A DNA stretch of 64,000 bases from Mastigias papua (taxonomy: Eukaryota > Cnidaria > Scyphozoa > Rhizostomeae > Mastigiidae): assembly GCA_964019165.1 (NCBI GenBank), contig OZ025269.1, forward strand, positions 16,895,187 to 16,959,186, written 5' to 3'. Shown here one piece after another: positions 49,500-62,463 of this stretch; positions within the stretch are counted from its first letter, which is position 1, and each line of letters begins with the position of its first letter. The notes beneath the pieces are model-generated. The model ran no database searches. It worked only from the letters and a program-made list of their open reading frames with translations, and had not been told where the DNA came from. Both the position numbers and the translations under genes were made by a program.

Positions 49500-51850
49500 G
49501 GCTATAACCTTGGTATTTTGCCGACAAATGACCAAAATTGAAATTGATTGATTTTGATTGCAGATTGAAAAGTGATGAAAATGAGCGATGTTTGGCCAAA
49601 ACGTAAGGCTATAACCTTGGTATTTTGCCGACAAATGACCAAAATTGAAATTGATTGATTTTGATTGCATATTGAAAAGTGATGAAAATGAGCGATGGTT
49701 GACCAAAAAGTAAGGCTATAACCTTGGTATTTTGCCGACAAATGACCAACATTGAAATTGATTGATTTTGATTGCAGATTGAAAAGTGATGAAAATGAGC
49801 GATTTTTGGCCAAAAAGTAAGGCTATAACCTTGGTATTTTGCCGACAAATGACCAAAATTGAAATTGATTGATTTTGATTGCAGATTGAAAAGTGATGAA
49901 AATGAGCGATTTTTGGCCAAAAAGTAAGGCTATAACCTTGGTATTTTGCCGACAAATGACCAAAATTGAAATTGATTGATTTTGATTGCAGATTGAAAAG
50001 TGATGAAAATGAGCGAACTTTGGCCAAAAAGTAAGGCTATAACCTTGGTATTTTGCCGACAAATGACCAAAATTGAAATTGATTGATTTTGATTGCAGAT
50101 TGAAAAGTGATGAAAATGAGCGAACTTTGGCCAAAAAGTAAGGCTATAACCTTGGTATTTTGCCGACAAATGACCAAAATTGAAATTGATTGATTTTGAT
50201 TGCAGATTGAAAAGTGATGAAAATGAGCGATGGTTGACCAAAAAGTAAGGCTATAACCTTGGTATTTTGCCGACAAATGACCAAACTTGAAATTGATTGA
50301 TTTTGATTGCAGATTGAAAAGTGATGAAAATGAGCGATTTTTGGCCAAAAAGTAAGGCTATAACCATGGTATTTTGCCGACAAATGACCAAAATTGAAAT
50401 TGATTGATTTTGATTGCAGATTGAAAAGTGATGAAAATGAGCGATTTTTGTCCAAAAAGTAAGGCTATAACCTTGGTATATTGCCGACAAATGACCAAAA
50501 TTGAAATTGATTGATTTTGATTGCAGATTGAAAAGAGATGAAAATGAGCGATGGTTGACCAAAAAGTAAGGCTATAACCTTGGTATTTTGCCGACAAATG
50601 ACCAAAACTGAAATTGATTGATTTTGATTGCAGATTGAAAAGTGATGAAAATGAGCGATTTTTGGCCAAAAAGTAAGGCTATAACCTTGGTATTTTGCCG
50701 ACAAATGACCAAAATTGAAATTGATTGATTTTGATTGCAGATTGAAAAGTGATGAAAATGAGCGATGTTTGGCCAAAACGTAAGGCTATAACCTTGGTAT
50801 TTTGCCGACAAATGACCAAAATTGAAATTGATTGATTTTGATTGCATATTGAAAAGTGATGAAAATGAGCGATGGTTGACCAAAAAGTAAGGCTATAACC
50901 TTGGTATTTTGCCGACAAATGACCAACATTGAAATTGATTGATTTTGATTGCAGATTGAAAAGTGATGAAAATGAGCGATTTTTGGCCAAAAAGTAAGGC
51001 TATAACCTTGGTATTTTGCCGACAAATGACCAAAATTGAAATTGATTGATTTTGATTGCAGATTGAAAAGTGATGAAAATGAGCGATTTTTGGCCAAAAA
51101 GTAAGGCTATAACCTTGGTATTTTGCCGACAAATGACCAAAATTGAAATTGATTGATTTTGATTGCAGATTGAAAAGTGATGAAAATGAGCGAACTTTGG
51201 CCAAAAAGTAAGGCTATAACCTTGGTATTTTGCCGACAAATGACCAAAATTGAAATTGATTGATTTTGATTGCAGATTGAAAAGTGATGAAAATGAGCGA
51301 ACTTTGGCCAAAAAGTAAGGCTATAACCTTGGTATTTTGCCGACAAATGACCAAAATTGAAATTGATTGATTTTGATTGCAGATTGAAAAGTGATGAAAA
51401 TGAGCGATGGTTGACCAAAAAGTAAGGCTATAACCTTGGTATTTTGCCGACAAATGACCAAACTTGAAATTGATTGATTTTGATTGCAGATTGAAAAGTG
51501 ATGAAAATGAGCGATTTTTGGCCAAAAAGTAAGGCTATAACCATGGTATTTTGCCGACAAATGACCAAAATTGAAATTGATTGATTTTGATTGCAGATTG
51601 AAAAGTGATGAAAATGAGCGATTTTTGTCCAAAAAGTAAGGCTATAACCTTGGTATATTGCCGACAAATGACCAAAATTGAAATTGATTGATTTTGATTG
51701 CAGATTGAAAAGAGATGAAAATGAGCGATGGTTGACCAAAAAGTAAGGCTATAACCTTGGTATTTTGCCGACAAATGACCAAAACTGAAATTGATTGATT
51801 TTGATTGCAGATTGAAAAGTGATGAAAATGAGCGATTTTTGGCCAAAAAG
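49500..51850. repeat. Higher-order repeat C: 11-monomer (1177 bp) unit, two copies
   Basis: Rare variants are repeated 1177 bases apart (11 x 107). These include GGTATATTGCC (50475 and 51652), GATTTTTGTCC (near 50444 and 51621), GATTGCATATTGAAAAG (near 49664 and 50841), GAAAAGAGATG (near 50529 and 51706) and the paired CGAACTTTGG monomers. The two copies look identical over almost their full length. Confidence 0.93.
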
Positions 51851-54800
51851 TAAGGCTATAACCTTGGTATTTTGCCGACAAATGACCAAAATTGAAATTG
51901 ATTGATTTTGATTGCAGATTGAAAAGTGATGAAAATGAGCGATTTTTGGCCAAAAAGTAAGGCTATAACCTTGGTAGTTTGCCGACAAATGACCAAAATT
52001 GAAATTGATTGATTTTGATTGCAGATTGAAAAGTGATGAAAATGAGCGATTTTTGGCCAAAAAGTAAGGCTATAACCTTGGTATTTTGCCGACAAATGAC
52101 CAAACTTGAAATTGATTGATTTTGATTGCAGATTGAAAAGTGATGAAAATGAGCGATTTTTGGCCAAAAAGTAAGGCTATAACCTTGGTATTTTGCCGAC
52201 AAATGACCAAACTTGAAATTGATTGATTTTGATTGCAGATTGAAAAGTGATGAAAATGAGCGAATTATGGCCAAAAAGTAAGGCTATAACCTTGGTATTT
52301 TGCCGACAAATGACCAAAATTGAAATTGATTGATTTTGATTGAAGATTGAAAAGTAATGAAAATGAGCGATTTTTGGCCAAAAAGTAAGGCTATAACCAT
52401 GGTATTTTGCCGACAAATGACCAAAATTGAAATTGATTGAGTTTGATTGCAGATTGAAAAGTGATGAAAATGAGCGATTTTTGGCCAAAAAGTAAGGCTA
52501 TAACCTTGGTATTTTGCCGACAAATGACCAAAATTGAAATTGATTGATTTTGATTGCAGATTGAAAAGTGATGAAAATGAGCGATTTTTGGCCAAAAAGT
52601 AAGGCTATAACCTTGGTATTTTGCCGACAAATGACCAAAATTGAAATTGATCGAGTTTGATTGCAGATTGAAAAGTGATGAAAATGAGCGATTTTTGGCC
52701 AAAACGTAAGGCTATAACCTTGGTATTTTGCTGACAAATGACCAAAATTGAAATTGATTGATTTTGATTGCAGATTGAAAAGTCATGAAACTGAGCGATT
52801 TTTGGCCAAAAAGTAAGGCTATAACCTTGGTATTTTGCCGACAAATGACCAAAATTGAAATTGATTGATTTTGATTGCAGATTGAAAAGTGATGAAAATG
52901 AGCGATGGTTGACCAAAAAGTAAGGCTATAACCTTGGTATTTTGCCGACAAATGACCAAAATTGAAATTGATTGATTTTGATTGCAGATTGAAAAGTGAT
53001 GAAAATGAGCGATTTTTGGCCAAAAAGTAAGGCTATAACCTTGGTATTTTGCCGACAAATGACCAAAATTGAAATTGATTGATTTTGATTGCAGATTGAA
53101 AAGTGATGAAAATGAGCTATTTTTGGCCAAAAAGTAAGGCTATAACCTTGGTATTTTGCCGACAAATGACCAACATTGAAATTGATTGATTTTGATTGCA
53201 GATTGAAAAGTGATGAAAATGAGCGATTTTTGGCCAAACAGTAAGGCTATCACCTTGGTATTTTGCAGACAAATGACCAAAATTGAAATTGATTGATTTT
53301 GATTGCAGATTGAAAAGTGATGAAAATGAGCGAATTTTGGCCAAAAAGTAAGGCTATAACCTTGGTATTTTGCCGACAAATGACCAAAATTGAAATTGAT
53401 TGATTTTGATTGCAGATTGAAAAGTGATGAAAATGAGCGATGGTTGACCAAAAAGTAAGGCTATAACCTTGGTATTTTGCCGACAAATGACCAAAATTGA
53501 AATTGATTGATTTTGATTGCAGATTGAAAAGTGATGAAAATGAGCGATTTTTGGCCAAAAAGTAAGGCTATAACCTTGGTATTTTGCCGACAAATGACCA
53601 AAATTGAAATTGATTGATTTTGATTGCAGATTGAAAAGTGATGAAAATGAGCGATTTTTGGCCAAAAAGTAAGGCTATAACCTTGGTATTTTGCCGACAA
53701 ATGACCAAAATTGAAATTGATTGATTTTGATTGCAGATTGAAAAGTGATGAAAATGAGCGATTTTTGGCCAGAAAGTAAGGCTATAACCTTGGTATTTTG
53801 CCGACAAATGACCAAAATTGAAATTGATTGATTTTGATTGCAGATTGAAAAGTGATGAAAATGAGCGATTTTTGGCCAAAAAGTAAGGCTATAACCTTGG
53901 TATTTTGCCGACAAATGACCAAACTTGAAATTGATTGATTTTGATTGCAGATTGAAAAGTGATGAAAATGAGCGATTTTTGGCCAAAAAGTAAGGCTATA
54001 ACCTTGGTATTTTGCCGACAAATGACCAAAATTGAAATTGATTGATTTTGATTGCAGATTGAAAAGTGATGAAAATGAGCGATTTTTGGCCAAAAAGTAA
54101 GGCTATAACCTTGGTATTTTGCCGACAAATGACCAAAATTGAAATAGATTGATTTTGATTGCAGATTGAAAAGTGATGAAAATGAGCGATGGTTGACCAA
54201 AAAGTAAGGCTATAACCTTGGTATTTTGCCGACAAATGACCAAAATTGAAATTGATTGATTTTGATTGCAGATTGAAAAGTGATGAAAATGAGCGATTTT
54301 TGGCCAAAAAGTAAGGCTATAACCTTGGTATTTTGCCGACAAATGACCAAAATTGAAATTGATTGAGTTTCATTGCAGATTGAAAAGTGATGAAAATGAG
54401 CGATTTTTGGCCAAAAAGTAAGGCTATAACCTTGGTATTTTGCCGACAAATGACCAAAATTGAAATTGATTGATTTTGATTGCAGATTGAAAAGTGATGA
54501 AAATGAGCGATTTTTGGCCAAAACGTAAAGCTATAACCTTGGTATTTTGCCGACAAATGACCAAAATTGAAATTGATTGATTTTGATTGCAGATTGAAAA
54601 GTGATAAAAATGAGCGATTTTTGGCCAAAAAGTAAGGCTATAACCTTGGTATTTTGCCGACAAATGACCAAAATTGAAATTGATTGATTTTGATTGCAGA
54701 TTGAAAAGTGATGAAAATGAGCGATTTTTGGCCAAAAAGTAAGGCTATAACCTTGGTATTTTGCCGACAAATGACCAAAATTGAAATTGATTGATTTTGA

Positions 54801-55290
54801 TTGCAGATTGAAAAGTGATGAAAATGAGCGATTTTTGGCCAAAAAGTAAGGCTATAACCTTGGTATTTTGCCGACAAATGACCAAAATTGAAATTGATTG
54901 ATTTTGATTGCAGATTGAAAAGTGATGAAAATGAGCGAGTTTTGGCCAAAACGTAAGGCTATAACCATGGTATTTTGCCGACAAATGACCAAAATTGAAA
55001 TTGATCGAGTTTGATGGCAGATTGAAAAGTGATGAAAATGAGCGATTTTTGGCCAGAAAGTAAGGCTATAACCTTGGTATTTTGCCGACAAATGACCAAA
55101 ATTGAAATTGATTGATTTTGATTGCAGATTGAAAAGTGATGAAAATGAGCGATTTTTGGCCAAAAAGTAAGGCTATAACCTTGGTATTTTGCCGACAAAT
55201 GACCAAAATTGAAATTGATTGATTTTGATTGCAGATTGAAAAGTGATGAAAATGAGCGATTTGTGCCCAAAAATTAAGGCTATAAGCTTG

Positions 55291-55840
55291 GTTAATGGTC
55301 TTATAGTGAATAAAGGCCAGCGTCACTTTGGGTGAGTGCAGGTTGAAAATAGATGAAAATGAGCTAAGTGTATTGAAAGGTAAGCCTGTAGCCTTGAATG
55401 AACAAAGAATGACGAAAATGCTAATTTTGATTGAAGATAAAGAGTTGATCTAAATATGTCAATGTTCAGTAAAAGCAAGGCTATATGCATTATATTTTAT
55501 CTAAAATGTGATGAAAATTATAAGCATACGACGTATATTGAGATAGGAAAATGATGCAATCGTCGGCAAAACTACAACTATAACCTTAGTAAACAAAGGT
55601 GAAATTGATCGAAATTGAAAATGACAGGTTGTGATGGTAGTTGAAAAAGATGAACATGAGGCAATTTCGATCAGGAAGGTTATGGGTATAGTCTTGGATT
55701 CTGCTGAAGAATGATCAAAATTAAAACCGATGAAATGTAATCGCAGATTAAATGATGAAGAAAATCAGCTGATTTGGACCCAAAGATTTAGCTAAATTTG
55801 ACGTATTGTACTGTAGAATGATCAAAGATGAGAAAAAAAT
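55291..55840. repeat. Decayed right edge of the 107-bp satellite
   Basis: Landmarks such as GGTTGAAAATAGATGAAAATG and AAGGTAAGCCTGTAGCCTTG appear at satellite spacing but with heavy divergence, fading to nothing by about 55840. Together with the left edge this gives the array an old-edge, young-core profile. Confidence 0.75.
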
Positions 55841-55984
55841 TTAACATCTATCGTAGGTGGATTATGGTAACCTGGGACGAACCCGGATTAGTTGCGCATA
55901 CAACACAACAATTTAGCGCAGGTTACTGAAATCCGTGTTCAATTTCGTAGCACAAACAGAGCTTAGCTCTATCAATTTCATTTC

Positions 55985-57095
55985 ATTTTTCATTTCATTT
56001 TTATATATTTTGGGAGGGTAGCCCTTCAGCTTAGCTGATTTTCGAGGGGCCTTCCATTAAAAGAATATAAAATTACAATCTAATACAATAAAATACTTAT
56101 AATAATTGTAGAACAAAGTAGAAATAAAAATTAAATATCAAAATAGTTCTAAGAAAGTCAATTCTTGTAATTATAATCAGAGGAAAAGAAAAACTGAAGA
56201 TTTAAAATTACTTTAGGAGGGATTTGAAGACACGTAATGATCTTGTTTCTTTGCACTCAGTTGAGAGGCTATTCCACATCTTGGCACCTCTGTATGAGAC
56301 GCTTTTCTGCCCCGCAGTTGATTTTCTCAAAGGAAGCCTTAAATCAGTGGTAGTGTTTCGAAGATTGCGCTCAGAAAGCTGTGAATTTTTAGTAAACATA
56401 TTAAGCATTATTGTGGTCCAAAATCATTGAGAGATTTAAAAACCATCATTTTCGTTTCATTGGCAATAAGTTCTACAATGGTTTTCCATTCAAGCTTTTG
56501 TAACAAAGGCTTACCGGGAGCATCATAACTGCTGTTCGTCACAATTCTTGCGGCTAGGTTTTGCAGCTTTTGTAGTTGGTTAAGATCTGTTTTTCCGCAT
56601 CTGCCCCAGAAGGAACAGCAGTAACGGAAATGCGGTTCTACAATACCGGTGTAGAGTGTTTTCAATGTGTCTTGGGGAAGGAAATTTCTAGTATATTTCA
56701 AAAACCCAATAGCTCTGGAAACTTTGGTGGATATAGCCTTTATGTGATCCTTCCAATCGAGAGAGCTATCAATATTGACACCGAGGTACCTAGTATTCGT
56801 AACAGTATCAAGTTCCACACCTTTAATTTTCAAATGAAGATCTTGGCTTTGGTTCTGCAAGGCTTTGTTCTTTTGCTTGGTGGAAATTAACATTGCACGA
56901 GTTTTTACCACATTCAAAGAAAGCTTGTTTCCCTCAAGCCACTTTTCTAGGTTGTAGAGGTCTCTGTTAATAGTCTCATTCAACTGAGTGATATCATGGG
57001 AGTGGTAACAAATACTAGTGTCATCAGCATACATGGAAGTATTCGAATTAGTTATAGCTAGTGGGAGGTCATTTATATATATGAGAAATGCCGAC
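55985..57095 (-). mobile_element. 5'-truncated LINE, 3' half
   Basis: On the minus strand the element enters mid-polymerase near 57090 (FLIYINDLPLAI), continues through MYADDTSI and ends in a short 3' UTR. Near 56055-56030 is a small stem-loop (CAGCTAAGCTG). The 3' end near 55985 is a tail of TGAAA-type repeats. The 5' truncation is typical of LINE insertion. No target duplication was identified. Confidence 0.88.
56208..57090 (-). pseudogene. LINE reverse transcriptase C-terminal half, one frameshift
   Basis: One frame (57090 to 56408) holds the YADD catalytic core, the WLEGNKLSLNVVKT block and the YCCSFWGRCGKTDLNQLQKL thumb region. A second frame (56408 to 56208) carries the remainder (TTDLRLPLRKSTAGQKSVSYRG and AKMWNSL), so a single frameshift near 56408 separates them. 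Apart from this and the 5' truncation the sequence is well preserved, suggesting a fairly recent insertion. It is related to CR1/jockey-type LINEs. No endonuclease domain is present. Confidence 0.88.
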
Positions 57096-59000
57096 AATCA
57101 AGGCGTGCTTTACTGGGCAAGCAGCCCTAGGTGAATGGTACGGACAAGGCTGTTGCAAAGATGATCCTTCTAAGGGATGGGGGAAGGGGTGGGAAATAAA
57201 AATTTGCCGAAAGTTTGAGTGTGGCACCCGTGAACTGAGTGGGATTTCTGACAGCATAGCCGAAATGTTTTAATACTCTTCTAATATTCCCGACAGCATG
57301 CTACCTATCAATTTGCGATTTCTGAATAAGTTGTAATATTTTCCAACGAAGCGAATTTGCCTATAAAAGAGAAGTACTGCTAAGGGATGCTTTTCCAGGG
57401 GGGAGTGATGTCAATTAAACCCCTGTCACGATGAACCTGGGTACGGCTTAGCTGAAACAAGAGGCAGACTGGTTTTATACCTTTGTGACGTGCCGAACCA
57501 ATCAGAAATCGCTTGGTACAGTATGGTCCGGTATGGCACGGCACGGCGGAGCAAGGAATTACAAGGCAAAATGTACAAAACCATCTTTATAACCAGTTCA
57601 AGAGACTAGGAGACATCCATTCAAGGTACAAAATTTCATGCAATATTGCTGTTAGTTTGAACTGCGCTTAGCTATTGTTGTTATAAAGACCATTGGGCAT
57701 TATGCAAAGATTCTAATCTATTGTGAGCAAAGCCCTCGACTCCTAAGCACTTTTCAACAAATCAGAAGCAAGCAAGCTGTTCAAAATCACCGTAGAATTT
57801 AATCTCCTTGATTGGAAGATTAAATAAGCTGATAAATTTTTTAACGCCTTTTCCACAGAAGAATCAAGAATTCATTAGAAATGCCTTTGTTTGGCAAACC
57901 ATACACAAATCGTTCTAAGAGAAGTTGCCGTTATTTAGCAAACCTTCGTAAATAAATTGTCGTGAGGCAAGAAGTTGTCTTGTTGCCGGAGAGGAGTGCC
58001 ACAGTAATTGCTCCAGAGGGAAGCAAGATGCGAGGAATTTGCATTGTTTGTAATTGCCAGATTAACAGAACTGAATATTTTCACAATCATTGAAAATATA
58101 TATAAGAACAAGTCTCGATGCCTACAAGCAATGCGACGCAATTTGATCATGTCATGACGGGAAGGTGTCCAGCTTCTTTCAGGTGGCTGTCTATCTCCAG
58201 GAACTCTGTAATGTCCAAGTGTTAATTGTATTTTTCTATGAATGATACAGTAGAACAGATTGATTGCTTGCAGATGTATCGCGGTACCATGTCATCAAAA
58301 CCGTGACTGTGTATTGAAGCAACTAGCTGGCTCAAAAACGCGGCATTCAAGCAATTGACATCCGGCAAGTCAACTCTAAATACATAGATATCCCACCTTA
58401 CTCTGGCAGCAGATTGGACACATAATCTCCTTACATCAAGAATTTATACGAAACAATCATGTGCATGCAATATCTATTGACAATGACTGAATACTGATTA
58501 GAAAGTAGCTTTATCAAATCTCGTATAGAACAGTGCCAGCAGGCGAACAGTTATCTTCTTGGGATGCGTATAGTTTCACTGACACGTTCACATTGGTAGG
58601 CAAATCCAAACCATCAATAAACTACATCTGTTAAAGGTCAGCGTTTGTACACAAGAGAGATAACTCAAGCGAGTGTCAGCAGGTTAATAGTTATCTTCTT
58701 GGACTGCAGCTGATATCACAGAAACGCTCACATCGGTAGGCAACTCCAGGCCTCCACTAAACTATATCTGTCAATAGCCACAGAGAGAACTAAAGAAGCG
58801 CGGGGCAAGTAAAGTAGCTACCGATTTTGTCAGTTCTATCATTCGGGTAACAACGTAGCAGGTTCAATACACAGAATTTTGTGCATATATTTATGTGTCA
58901 TTCAATTGTTTAGCTACATTGAGCAGTAAATACCAGTGAGAAAGGTTCTTCACTAACAGTATTACTAATCGGGCATATTGTTACAATACTTAGCGGTAAA
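57096..59000. other. Upstream region of the orphan gene, no gene of its own
   Basis: No exon was supported. An imperfect tandem duplication of about 142 bp lies at about 58531-58775. ATATATTTAT near 58884-58893 could be a TATA-like element about 110 bases before the start codon of the downstream gene. Confidence 0.4.
58531..58775. repeat. Imperfect tandem duplication, about 142-bp period
   Basis: GCCAGCAGG...AGTTATCTTCTTGG near 58532 is repeated as GTCAGCAGG...AGTTATCTTCTTGG near 58674. The matching second half (ACATTGGTAGGCAA / ACATCGGTAGGCAA, AAACTACATCTGT / AAACTATATCTGT) is conserved as well. It lies 230-470 bases upstream of the orphan ORF. Confidence 0.8.
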
Positions 59001-59873
59001 ATGGAAGGAAGACGTGCCGACTGGGCCAAGGGTGACGAAAGTAATTTTAAGAAAGCTCTGCTGACTCGATACCTCGAAGATCAAGTTCTGTACAATTTGA
59101 CAGCGCCAGGCAATGAGGCTAACAGAGTAGTTATGTCGCATGATGGAAAAGATGTAAGATCGAGGAGTGCGAATGATGTAATCGTGAAGATAAACGATCA
59201 ACTAACACCCCCCGAAGCACAGAATCAAATCTTGATTAAAAGAGAAAGGAGAAAGTTGTCAAAAGATCTCTGTTTGAGCCAAGGTAATAAGGATAACAGA
59301 CTACTGGCAGAGAGTCACTCAAAGCTGTCAAGAAGTTTGGATGAAGGCCAGTTCAAGTCTCTCTATCTTGATATTCCAAATCAAAAGGAATTGCAAACTA
59401 CTGGCGGGAGGACTAGGAAAAGAGCTGATCTCACCAAACCTCAGCTACACTTAAGAAAATACTCAGACTGCAGTAACAATCGAACAAAGAACTACGAAGC
59501 CCCCTGCACAGGCAGGCAAAATGTCTCGTATGAATACAATCTTGATGTTCATAATCACCCAACTAATACACTGGTGCGGGGCATCCTACATAAAGTAGCA
59601 TTGCCAGTGTTCGGAGGCAATGAAAGGCCCATTAGCAGAAAACAAACTCCCTCTTTGTCCACATTGGAAGGGTCGATCCAGGATTTCAACTTTTGCAGGG
59701 ATAATGAAATACTCAGAGCTAGCATGTCGTCCTTCAAAAGTAGCTGCAGTAGTTTTCCCGAGGTAGAATTCGACGATAGTGACTATGACAGAAGTTGTAC
59801 GAGCTCACCGTGTTCTCCTCTCAACATCACATGCAGATTTCCACCAATTAACAGTGAAGTTCATAACCAATAG
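59001..59873 (+). CDS. Unrecognised intact 290-residue protein
   Basis: An ATG at 59001 opens an uninterrupted frame to TAG at 59871-59873. The length, the absence of low-complexity sequence and the balanced codon use argue that it is real. It is hydrophilic, rich in Ser, Asn, Arg and Lys, with no signal peptide or membrane segment. A Ser-rich acidic C-terminal region (SMSSFKSSCSSFPEVEFDDS, then SCTSSPCSPLN) has many possible phosphorylation sites. KIRR/RKRAD-type basic clusters in the middle could serve as nuclear localisation signals. I recognise no domain. It may be a lineage-restricted regulatory protein, or one large exon of a bigger gene, although the ATG and stop are both internal. Confidence 0.7.
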   Translation: MEGRRADWAKGDESNFKKALLTRYLEDQVLYNLTAPGNEANRVVMSHDGKDVRSRSANDVIVKINDQLTPPEAQNQILIKRERRKLSKDLCLSQGNKDNRLLAESHSKLSRSLDEGQFKSLYLDIPNQKELQTTGGRTRKRADLTKPQLHLRKYSDCSNNRTKNYEAPCTGRQNVSYEYNLDVHNHPTNTLVRGILHKVALPVFGGNERPISRKQTPSLSTLEGSIQDFNFCRDNEILRASMSSFKSSCSSFPEVEFDDSDYDRSCTSSPCSPLNITCRFPPINSEVHNQ

Positions 59874-61099
<1,226 letters not shown>

Positions 61100-62319
61100 T
61101 TTCTTACGCCTCAAACATCCGGCATCCAGCTTTTATAACTTTTGAGCAGCCGAATACTACTTTCGCACCGACAACTTTCCTGTATAAGACATGTATGGTA
61201 ACCTTATTGCAATTCACGTCGGCAAAGAGCTAGCTGCTGGCACCGTTGTCTTTCGTTAACATTTCCTTAAAAACTAGACGGCAGATAGTCTCATATTATA
61301 GTTAACAATGATTACGGTCGTCTTTGGTGAAAATACGGAAGTACACTTTCAAAGGCTGATCATTCTACTACGTCTTGATGGTTTTCTATTCTTCCATTCT
61401 ACCTCGGAGGAAAGTATAAGCTCTCAAAATACCACGCTATTCGGCGATTTAGTACGGGAGTACATTTGATGTTGAGGATTTAAATTCTTGCACTGATGAG
61501 CACTCATTTCCGGGTTCATTTACAGTCTGTCCTAACTTCTGCATCTACACTGCTTGCTTTATTTCCTACAACATGGGATGCTCAAAATATTGACAATCTA
61601 GTTTTACTTTATGCCAGTGTATGAGTTGATCTCAACAGAGAAGCCTAACTCTCCTGCAAACAGCTATTTGGTTGAAATGCACAGCTTTATTCAATTAACA
61701 TTCTTTGTCGTCAAAGTGCTTTGCACAGCATTCTTTTTCAAATTAGAACAGAAGTTCATTATAGGAAAACACCTGTGATGTACTATGACACTCAATAAGA
61801 TAGCCTGAATTCTTCCCTTGCTTGCTGCAACAGAACATAAAGAACACCACAAAGCTTCATTCATTTCTTATGGCATCTTATGTGTTTTAATTTTTGAATC
61901 TAGCCCTTCAAAAAACAGAGAAGCTCAAAGTAAGATGTACAAAAGCAGGCCAGAGAGGAAGGCATGAAATGAAACAGGCAGAAGCACACTACAATAGTGA
62001 TCGAAATTGATCGAAATGATCTGGCATAAGTTATTGCAATGTTATGATCTACCCATAATATCCAAGGATATATCCTTGTTAGAATCATTTGGGACACTTG
62101 ATTAAATAAGGTGGATAAACAGGATTGTTAATGAGAAGTTATTTTCTAAATTTTTAAAGGGATAAGTATAAGTCAAGTAACAGGTATTCGTTTTGATGAC
62201 AGATAAAGAGGCATTGTTTTCCTCTGCTTAACAATGAAATATGTGAACAATATTCATGAAAACTCTATTGCGTCTCATTCCTTCTCTGCTTACTTCAAAG
62301 CAGATTTCTTTCCATGATA

Positions 62320-62463
62320 TACGGCCCATCTCCACTGAAATTTGAATTCCCGAATTCGGGTGTGAACTCATTGTTCCTAGTGCACATGTGAACGTTAGCA
62401 AATCGCAGGAAGATTCGAATCTGAAATCCAACACAGAACGTTCAGTGGAAATGGACCCTATGG
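62320..62463. mobile_element. Short MITE, about 143 bp
   Basis: ATACGGCCCATCTCCACTGAA at the left end and TTCAGTGGAAATGGACCCTAT at the right end are inverted repeats matching at about 17 of 21 positions. There is no coding capacity. The flanking target duplication is uncertain (AT or ATA). Confidence 0.65.

Larger units (their letters stand above)
42430..55290. repeat. 107-bp satellite array, about 120 near-identical monomers
   Basis: The monomer repeats at exactly 107 bp, with rare 106- or 108-bp variants. Landmarks in order are GTAAGGCTATAACCTTGG, TATTTTGCCGACAAATGACC, AAATTGAAATTGATTGATTT, TGATTGCAGATTGAAAAGTG, ATGAAAATGAGCGATTTTTG and GCCAAAAA. Variation is concentrated in a few positions (CGATTTTTGG / CGATGGTTGA / CGAATTTTGG, AAAAGTAAGG / AAACGTAAGG, AAAATTG / AAACTTG, GATTGATTT / GATCGAGTT). 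Because 107 is not a multiple of three and the minus strand has few stops, overlapping open frames of about 103 codons occur throughout; they begin with TTG-type codons and are not genes. The role is unknown: candidates are heterochromatin, a centromere or subtelomere component, or a transcribed satellite. Confidence 0.99.

Noticed and set aside
42430..55290. More than 100 overlapping minus-strand open frames of about 103 codons (Phe/Ser/Ile/Gln-rich repeats) across the satellite
   Set aside because: They arise because 107 bp is not a multiple of three and the minus strand has few stops. They start at TTG-type codons, shift frame from monomer to monomer and show no conservation of protein over DNA.
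42430..55290. CRISPR array interpretation of the regular repeats
   Set aside because: There are no unique spacers. The whole 107-bp unit repeats, the genome is animal-type with introns, and no cas genes are present.
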